A DNA stretch of 48,534 bases, taken from Rhodospirillales bacterium 69-11. Lineage in GTDB: Bacteria; Pseudomonadota; Alphaproteobacteria; Acetobacterales; Acetobacteraceae. The notes beneath the pieces were generated by a model. That model ran no database searches. It was not told the DNA's origin and saw nothing but the letters and a program-made list of their open reading frames with translations. A program made the translations under genes and the position numbers. This document shows, piece after piece, positions 43,099 to 48,534 of the stretch (positions within the stretch are counted from its first letter, which is position 1; each line of letters begins with the position of its first letter). Where the stretch lies: the NCBI GenBank assembly GCA_001898425.1, contig MKTV01000090.1, forward strand, positions 1 to 48,534, in the 5' to 3' direction.

Positions 43099-43485
43099 AT
43101 GCCCATCGACAAGTCCATGAACGTCCTCATCGTCGACGACTACAAGACGATGTTGCGGATCATCCGGAACCTGCTGAAGCAGATCGAATTCCACAACGTC
43201 GAGGAGGCGACCGACGGAGCGGAGGCGCTGGCCAAGCTGCGCAGCGGGAATTTCGGCCTCGTCATCAGCGACTGGAACATGCAGCCGATGACCGGCCTGC
43301 AGTTGCTGCAGGAAGTCCGCGCCGACGCCAAGCTGAAGGGCATGCCGTTCATCATGGTCACGGCGGAGAGCAAGACCGAGAACGTCGTCGCCGCCAAGCA
43401 GGCCGGCGTCTCGAACTACATCGTCAAGCCGTTCAACGCCGAGACGCTGCGGGACAAGATCGAAAAGGTCCTCGGCCATGCATGA
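43099..43485 (+). CDS. cheY: CheY, chemotaxis response regulator
   Basis: A 128-residue single-domain receiver. The phosphorylation site is D58 (VISDWN), the acidic pair D13-D14, switch T88 (MVTAE) and K110 (YIVKPF), with the aromatic switch at Y107. The high conservation and the FliM and CheZ neighbours make it the motor-binding CheY rather than a generic receiver. GAAAGGA lies about 10 bases before the ATG. It overlaps cheZ by 8 bases. Confidence 0.96.
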   Translation: MPIDKSMNVLIVDDYKTMLRIIRNLLKQIEFHNVEEATDGAEALAKLRSGNFGLVISDWNMQPMTGLQLLQEVRADAKLKGMPFIMVTAESKTENVVAAKQAGVSNYIVKPFNAETLRDKIEKVLGHA

Positions 43486-44155
43486 GACGGGAGCCGCACA
43501 CCGAGATCGCGCATCGGACCCGTTCTCGCCGGAGCTGCGTGAACGCCTCGCGGAGCTGCAGGCCCGCAAGCCGCAAGCCGAACCCGAAATGGTCGCGGAG
43601 GTTGTCAGAGCCGTGTTGACGACGATGAGCGGGGATCTGAACCCCAAGGAAGTGTCCCTCCTCGCGGAGGTCGAGGAGCTGGGCCGCACGATCGCGACCG
43701 CCAAGCAGGAGATCGCCGCGCTGAAGGTGGACGACATCACCGACAGCCACATCCCGTTCGCGACGGACGAGCTGGATGCGATCGTGCAGCACACGGCCTC
43801 GGCGACGCACAGCATCCTCGAGAGCTGCGAGACGCTGGACGCGGTGGCCGAGAGCCTCCAGGGCGCGGACGCGACGAAGCTGCAGGATGCCACGACCAAG
43901 ATCTACGAGGCGTGCAGTTTCCAGGACATCACCGGGCAGCGCATCACCAAGGTGGTCGCGACCCTGAAGACGATCGAGGTCAAGGTGGCCCATATCGTCG
44001 CGACGTTCGGGGAGCACGCGGCGCCGCGGCCCGCGACCACGCCGGCCGGCGATGCGGGAGCGTCGGGCGAGGCGGACCTGCTGAACGGCCCGCAGCTGCC
44101 GCATCACGCCATGGACCAGTCGGACATCGACAAGCTGCTGGCCAGTTTCGAGTGA
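43478..44155 (+). CDS. cheZ: CheZ, CheY-P phosphatase
   Basis: A 225-residue CheZ family protein that speeds CheY-P dephosphorylation. The long helical hairpin includes LHSILESCETLDAVAESL-type helix A and the catalytic segment SFQDITGQRITKVV, with D150 and Q154 matching D143 and Q147 of E. coli CheZ. A Pro/Ala linker leads to a C-terminal peptide QSDIDKLLASF for CheY docking, which resembles the FliM docking peptide encoded 4 kb upstream. The start codon overlaps the end of cheY; the stop overlaps the next gene as GTGA. Confidence 0.94.
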   Translation: MHETGAAHRDRASDPFSPELRERLAELQARKPQAEPEMVAEVVRAVLTTMSGDLNPKEVSLLAEVEELGRTIATAKQEIAALKVDDITDSHIPFATDELDAIVQHTASATHSILESCETLDAVAESLQGADATKLQDATTKIYEACSFQDITGQRITKVVATLKTIEVKVAHIVATFGEHAAPRPATTPAGDAGASGEADLLNGPQLPHHAMDQSDIDKLLASFE

Positions 44156-46944
44156 CCCCACGGGCGGCGCCGGTCCGTCGCGTGCGGCGGGTCGGCGTCC
44201 GGATCGCGGTTCTTCTGCTGCTCACGGCGCCGGCGGGACGGGCCGGCGCCGGCGACCTCGCCTATGCCGACGGGATCGCGGCCGGGCCCGTGGCGCATCT
44301 GACCGGCGCGGCTCCCGGCGCGGGCGCCTTCGGGGCGTCGCTGCCGGGGGCCGCGTCACAGCCCGCCGCCTCGCCGGCTGCGTCATCGGGGGGACCTCCA
44401 CCGCCGGGGACGGTCACGCAACCCGTCGCGCCGAAGGGACGTCACGCTTCGGCGGCCGGCGCGCCTACCCCGCCCACACCACCCGCCAGTCCACTGCCCC
44501 CCGCGCCGCCAGCGCCGTCCCCTGCTTCAAGCCTTCCGGCGACGCCAGCCGACGACACGCCCGCCGGCCCGCCCCTGAACGGGACCGGGTTCCTCGAACC
44601 CCTGCCGCCGGCGCGTCTGACCGGACGCGAGCTCCTCGACGGCCCGCCTGCCATCACCGCCCGTCGCACCGCGGTTCCGCCCGGTGTCGCGGGTGCCGCG
44701 ATGATCGTGCCGTTCGGTCTGCGGACCGGCGCCGCCATGTTCAGCCGCGGCGGCACCACCTACCTCGTGTTCGACGAACGCCGCCCGATCGACATGGCCG
44801 GCCTGCGGGGCGATCGCGCGTTCGGCGCCGCTTCCGTCGTGCTGCTGCCGACCGCGACGCTGATCCGGCTTCCGGTCGCGCCGGACCGGGTGGCGACGCT
44901 CGCACAGACGGCCCAGGGGTGGCGCATCTCCCTGGTCCCCACCCCGCCCCGCCTCGCCCCGATCGTCCCCACCAGCGGTGAGGGACGGATCACGCTGGCG
45001 GCGGATGCGCCCGGCCAGGTGGTCTCGATCCCGGATCCGGACAGCGGCGCCACGCTGCTGGTGGGCACCCAGCGCCGCGGCGGGCAGGCGGTGCTCACGC
45101 CGCGGCGCGGCGCCGAATTCGACCTGCTCCTCACCGGCCAGGGCGTCGTCGCGGAGCCGCTTGCCGATCGGGTCGGGCTGCGGGTCGCGCCGAACGGGTT
45201 CATGCTGGTCGGCGAACCCGGCGGTCTCGCGCTCTCCCCGGGGTCCGAGGGGGCGGAGCTGCTCGCGGATGCGATCGCCCTCACCCGCCGGTTCCACTTT
45301 CCGCACATGCCGACCGAGGTGCTGGCGCGGCACCTCGCCGAACAGATGACCGAAATCGCTTCCGTGCCGCTCCAGGCCCGCGGCCCGCGGCGCCTCGTCG
45401 CCGCCCGCAGCATGCTGGCGCTGGGCATGGCGGCGGAAGCCGGCGCGATGCTCCAGCTCGCCGCCGAACAGGCGCCGCGCACGGGGCTGTCGGCCGAGTT
45501 CGCCGGCCTGTCCGGCGTGGCGGCGCTGCTGGCCGGACGGATCGACGACGCCGGCGGCCTGTCCGACCCGCGCCTGTCCGGCACGGACGAGATCGCGCTC
45601 TGGCGCGCGATCCGCGGCGCCATGCGTCAGGAAGGCTCTCCACGAGCCGCGGCGGTGATGGCCGCCACCAGCCGGCTGGCGCTCACCTACCCGGATCCGA
45701 TCCGCGACCGCATCCTGCCGCTGATCGCCGAGACCATGATCCTGGGCGGGGAAGCCGGCGCCGCGGCGGCCCTGCTGAAGGCGCGACCGGAGGACCCGCA
45801 TCTCGCCTTCGCACGGGCGCTGCTGAAGCAGGCGCAGGGGGATGCGGCGGGGGCCCTCGTCGAGTACGACGTGCTGGCCGCCGGCCGGGACCAGCGCGAC
45901 CGCAGCCGCGCCGCCGTGCGCGCAGTGGAACTCCGTCTCGCGCAGGGCCTGATCACCCCGCACGAGGCCGCCGAACGCCTCGACCGCCTGCTCTACGCGT
46001 GGCGCGGCGACGCGCTGGAACTCGGGATCCGCGACCGCCTCGCCACATTGCGGCAGCAGGCCGGCGAATGGGCGAAGGCGCTCGCGATCCTGCGCAACAC
46101 CGAGGCCGACTTCCCCGACATTGCTCCCGCGACGCACGCACGCCTGTTGGAGACGTTCGCGGCCCTGCTGCGGGAGGATGCGGCCGACCGCATGTCGCCG
46201 CTCGATCTCGTCACCCTGGCCGATACGAATGCGGACCTGCTGCCCGCGACCCCGGAGGGAGAGGTGCTGGAGGCGCATCTGGCCGACCGGCTGCTGGCGC
46301 TCGACCTGCCGAAGCGTGCCGACCCGCTGCTGGCCAAGCTGATGGGCGCGGCCCCGACCGGGGTCGGCCGCGCGGGTTTCGGACAAAGGCTGGCGGCGCT
46401 GCGCCTGCGGGAGGGTGATCCGAAGGGCGCCCTCGCGGCGCTCGACCAGTCCGACTCGCCCGACCTGCCCCCCGATCTCGCCGCGCGCCGCACCATGCTG
46501 TTCGCCGATGCCTCCGCGCAGACCGGGTCGATCGGCGCCGCCACCGCCGCCCTCGCGGCACTCGGCACCCAGGAAGCCGACGAGAAGCGCGCCACGATCC
46601 TGGAGCGCGCGCAGGACTGGCCGGCGGCAACCGCGGCGCTTCGGGATTACGTGGGCAAGACGATCCCCGGCGCGGGCCCGCTGGCGGAGACGCAGCAGCG
46701 CGTCCTGCTGCGCCTCGCCACGGCGGCCGCACGAGCAGGCGACGAGGCGACGTTGGCGGCGTTGCGCACCGGCATGGAGCCGCGCATGGCGCCGGGCCCG
46801 CTCACCGACCTGTTCCGCCTGCTCACGGCCGAATCGGTCCGCGGCACGGGCGACCTGCCCCGGGCCGGGATGGAGGCAGGCCTGGTCCGCTCCCTGCCGC
46901 GCGATCTGGATGCGTTCCGGCCCAAAGGCCCCACCGCTCCCTGA
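44152..46944 (+). CDS. Large secreted TPR-like protein at the end of the motility operon
   Basis: A 930-residue protein of no named family that I can recognise. A GTG overlapping the cheZ stop gives a basic start and signal peptide (VRIAVLLLLTAPAGRAGA). Residues 60-140 are a Pro/Ala linker. A beta-rich region around 170-350 (AAMFSRGGTTYLVFDERRPID, GWRISLVP, VVSIPDPDSGATLLV) resembles an AMIN-type or repeat domain. From about 390 to the end there are helical, TPR-like repeats (GMAAEAGAMLQLAAEQAPRTG, HLAFARALLKQAQGDAAGALVEYD, KALAILRNTEADFPD). The tight coupling to cheY-cheZ and the nearby MotE suggest a periplasmic motor or stator factor, possibly doing the job of MotC; this is inference. Confidence 0.72.
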   Translation: MTPRAAPVRRVRRVGVRIAVLLLLTAPAGRAGAGDLAYADGIAAGPVAHLTGAAPGAGAFGASLPGAASQPAASPAASSGGPPPPGTVTQPVAPKGRHASAAGAPTPPTPPASPLPPAPPAPSPASSLPATPADDTPAGPPLNGTGFLEPLPPARLTGRELLDGPPAITARRTAVPPGVAGAAMIVPFGLRTGAAMFSRGGTTYLVFDERRPIDMAGLRGDRAFGAASVVLLPTATLIRLPVAPDRVATLAQTAQGWRISLVPTPPRLAPIVPTSGEGRITLAADAPGQVVSIPDPDSGATLLVGTQRRGGQAVLTPRRGAEFDLLLTGQGVVAEPLADRVGLRVAPNGFMLVGEPGGLALSPGSEGAELLADAIALTRRFHFPHMPTEVLARHLAEQMTEIASVPLQARGPRRLVAARSMLALGMAAEAGAMLQLAAEQAPRTGLSAEFAGLSGVAALLAGRIDDAGGLSDPRLSGTDEIALWRAIRGAMRQEGSPRAAAVMAATSRLALTYPDPIRDRILPLIAETMILGGEAGAAAALLKARPEDPHLAFARALLKQAQGDAAGALVEYDVLAAGRDQRDRSRAAVRAVELRLAQGLITPHEAAERLDRLLYAWRGDALELGIRDRLATLRQQAGEWAKALAILRNTEADFPDIAPATHARLLETFAALLREDAADRMSPLDLVTLADTNADLLPATPEGEVLEAHLADRLLALDLPKRADPLLAKLMGAAPTGVGRAGFGQRLAALRLREGDPKGALAALDQSDSPDLPPDLAARRTMLFADASAQTGSIGAATAALAALGTQEADEKRATILERAQDWPAATAALRDYVGKTIPGAGPLAETQQRVLLRLATAAARAGDEATLAALRTGMEPRMAPGPLTDLFRLLTAESVRGTGDLPRAGMEAGLVRSLPRDLDAFRPKGPTAP

Positions 46945-47037
46945 CCCCTCCATGCGTCTCCGGCGCGATGGACCGCCACCGCGTCCCCCTCGCGACGCGG
47001 GCATGCGTTTTATGCGGGCGGCGGGGCGGAAAACCAC

Positions 47038-47066
47038 TTGCACCTCGCCCCCCTCTTCCTCATGTT
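47038..47066 (+). promoter_or_regulatory. Possible speD promoter
   Basis: TTGCAC, a 17-base spacer and CATGTT lie about 90 bases ahead of speD. The -10 is weak. Nothing else is clear in the 209-base gap 46945-47153. Confidence 0.35.
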
Positions 47067-47153
47067 CCGCCGCCTTGGCCCCAGGGGACGGCGCGGGCGC
47101 GGCAGCGCTTGTACCGTCCAACAGGCCGTCTACTGGTAGGAATGGGGTACGCG

Positions 47154-47615
47154 ATGAACGCACTCAGCCCACTGGGGATGGTCTCGGAACTCCCGAGCAG
47201 CAACCAGACCGAACTCGAGACTGCGGGGCAGCCCGAGGAGCAGAAGGATTACTTCGTCGAGAAGGACGGGGTGAAGTTCGCCGGCACGCATCTGCTGGTC
47301 GATCTGTGGGGCGCCAGCAACCTGGCCGATCCCGCGCACATCGACCGTGCGCTGCGCGAAGCCGCCGAGGCGGCCGGCGCCACGATCCTGCACGGGCATT
47401 TCCACCACTTCTCGCCGAATGGCGGCGTGAGCGGCGTGCTGGTGCTGGCGGAGAGCCACATCTCCATCCACACCTGGCCGGAGCGTGACTTCGCGGCGAT
47501 CGACATCTTCATGTGCGGCGCCTGCAATCCGTATCACGGCATCCCAGCGCTGAAGGCCGCCTTCACCCCGGCCTCCATCAACCTGGGCGAGCAGCGGCGC
47601 GGCCTGGTCGTCTGA
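47154..47615 (+). CDS. speD: SpeD, S-adenosylmethionine decarboxylase proenzyme
   Basis: Makes decarboxylated SAM, the aminopropyl donor for spermidine. The 153-residue protein is the prokaryotic class with autocleavage at E100/S101 (AESHISIHTWPE), which turns S101 into the pyruvoyl group; H106 and C121 match the catalytic His68 and Cys83 of the Thermotoga enzyme in spacing. The first 25 residues are a non-conserved extension. I chose ATG 47154 because GGGG lies 6 bases upstream; ATG 47142 has AGGA too close. It is followed 88 bases later by speE. Confidence 0.95.
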   Translation: MNALSPLGMVSELPSSNQTELETAGQPEEQKDYFVEKDGVKFAGTHLLVDLWGASNLADPAHIDRALREAAEAAGATILHGHFHHFSPNGGVSGVLVLAESHISIHTWPERDFAAIDIFMCGACNPYHGIPALKAAFTPASINLGEQRRGLVV

Positions 47616-47638
47616 CCCGCCCGCCTATCGCGTGGACC

Positions 47639-47667
47639 ATGGGCTCGGACCCGCCGTCCGAGCCCAT
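47639..47667 (+). terminator. Perfect 12-base-pair hairpin between speD and speE
   Basis: ATGGGCTCGGAC (47639-47650) pairs with GTCCGAGCCCAT (47656-47667) around a 5-base loop CCGCC. The bases after it, TCGTCTGTCTGG, have no T run, so it may be an intercistronic stabiliser or attenuator rather than a full terminator. After it, TCGTCTG and CTGGAGA are duplicated, giving two copies of the GGAG ribosome-binding motif ahead of speE. Confidence 0.65.
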
Positions 47668-47703
47668 TCGTCTGTCTGGAGATTCGTCTGGCTGGAGACG
47701 GAA

Positions 47704-48534
47704 ATGGCGACCGATAGCTGGATCAACGAGACGCTCTATCCCGATTGGGGCCAGCGTTTCCTGGTGAAGCGCGAGCTTGCGCGCGTGCAGAGCGACTTCC
47801 AGGACATCGCGATCTTCGAGAGCACCTCCCATGGCCGCGTGATGGTGCTGGATGGCGTGATCCAGATCACCGAGGGCGACGAGTTCGTCTACCAGGAGAT
47901 GCTGACGCACGTGCCGCTGCTCGCGCATGGCGCCGCGGCGAACGTGCTGATCATCGGCGCGGGCGACGGCGGCGTGCTGCGGCGCGTGCTGCAGCATCCG
48001 ACCGTGCAGCGCGCGGTGATGGTGGAGATCGACGGCGAGGTGATCCGGCTCGCGAAGGAATTCCTGCCGGGGATCGCGGGCGATGCGTGGACCGATCCGC
48101 GGGCCGAGGTGATCGTCGGCGACGGCATCGACTACGTGAAGCGCGCGCCGGATGCGGCGTTCGACGTGATCATCGTGGATTCGACCGATCCGATCGGCGT
48201 GGGTGAGGTGCTGTTCACCGACGCGTTCTACGAGAACTGTGCACGCATCCTGACGCCGCGCGGGCTGGTGGTGAACCAATGCGGCGTGCCGTTCATGCAG
48301 GCGGACGAACTGCGTGACACAAGCGTGCGACGGCGCCGTTTCTTCCCGCACGTGACGGCGTACGTGGCTGCGGTGCCCACCTATGTCGGCGGCTTCATGA
48401 CCCTGGGCTGGTCGGCGAAGGACGGCTCGTCGAGTTCCGTGCCGGTCGAGACCATCCGCGCGCGCGCGGCCGCGGCGGGGATCCTGGGCCAGACGCAGTA
48501 TTGGACGCCCGAGATCCACACCGGCGCATTCAAC
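47704..48534 (+). CDS. speE: SpeE, spermidine synthase (3' end cut by the window)
   Basis: Transfers the aminopropyl group from decarboxylated SAM to putrescine. 277 residues are visible and no stop is reached; the last residues (EIHTGAFN) match the region about ten residues before the end in E. coli SpeE (288 residues), so almost the whole gene is here. Motifs: LVKRELARVQSDFQDIAIFES, the substrate loop GVIQITEGDEFVYQEML, the dcSAM site VLIIGAGDGGVLRRVL (first G of GGGDGG is changed, GAGDGG), the catalytic IIVDSTDPIG and the NQCGVPF segment. GGAG lies 7 bases before the ATG. Confidence 0.95.
   Translation, partial: MATDSWINETLYPDWGQRFLVKRELARVQSDFQDIAIFESTSHGRVMVLDGVIQITEGDEFVYQEMLTHVPLLAHGAAANVLIIGAGDGGVLRRVLQHPTVQRAVMVEIDGEVIRLAKEFLPGIAGDAWTDPRAEVIVGDGIDYVKRAPDAAFDVIIVDSTDPIGVGEVLFTDAFYENCARILTPRGLVVNQCGVPFMQADELRDTSVRRRRFFPHVTAYVAAVPTYVGGFMTLGWSAKDGSSSSVPVETIRARAAAAGILGQTQYWTPEIHTGAFN

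Overview
The window is GC-rich (roughly 70%) chromosomal DNA. It looks like an alphaproteobacterium, probably Rhodospirillales/Acetobacteraceae. The reasons are alphaproteobacterial flagellar genes (fliX, the flgI-flgJ-flbY order, a MotE-like protein and a DUF6468-like protein beside fliM), a single-cysteine DksA, a complete division and cell wall (dcw) cluster with a meso-diaminopimelate type MurE, LpxC (so an LPS outer membrane), and short palindromic repeats of the GTCATGGCCGG...CCGGCCATGAC type. The taxonomic call is inference from gene content; no search was possible.

Layout. Positions 74-3085 hold dksA and fliX (minus strand) divergent from flgI-flgJ(N-terminal type)-flbY-like (plus strand), with a good sigma-54 promoter ahead of flgI. 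Positions 3123-10297 are an accessory metabolic stretch on the plus strand: a RibD C-terminal type reductase, an MDR dehydrogenase without zinc ligands, a PTPS/QueD-fold protein missing its catalytic residues, a crotonase lacking one catalytic glutamate, an NTF2/SnoaL-like protein, a zinc-ribbon methyltransferase and an orphan DmsA-like molybdoenzyme. Positions 10281-13233 carry a TetR regulator with a palindromic operator, a SIMPL-domain protein and an orphan sugar-type solute-binding protein.

Positions 13372-34498 (minus strand) are the whole dcw cluster, read mraZ-rsmH-ftsL-ftsI-murE-murF-mraY-murD-ftsW-murG-murC-murB-ddl-ftsQ-ftsA-ftsZ-lpxC. Most genes overlap or abut, so they are probably co-transcribed from a promoter overlaid by four TGGGN MraZ boxes. 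Just upstream lies rnpB (RNase P RNA), followed by a tandem-repeat region. Positions 35746-39030 (minus) hold flgF-flgG-flgA-flgH, again behind a sigma-54 promoter. Positions 39235-46944 (plus) hold fliL-fliM-DUF6468-motE-cheY-cheZ and a large secreted TPR-like protein. The window closes with speD and speE (spermidine synthesis); speE runs off the right edge.

The dcw/rnpB block therefore sits between two flagellar blocks. The most unusual items are a palindromic repeat inserted in-frame in murD, the cluster of catalytically altered pterin/flavin-type proteins at 3123-5194, very long Pro/Ala-rich tails on FtsL and MotE, a CheZ C-terminus that matches the CheY-docking peptide of the neighbouring FliM, and the large uncharacterised TPR protein next to motE/cheZ.
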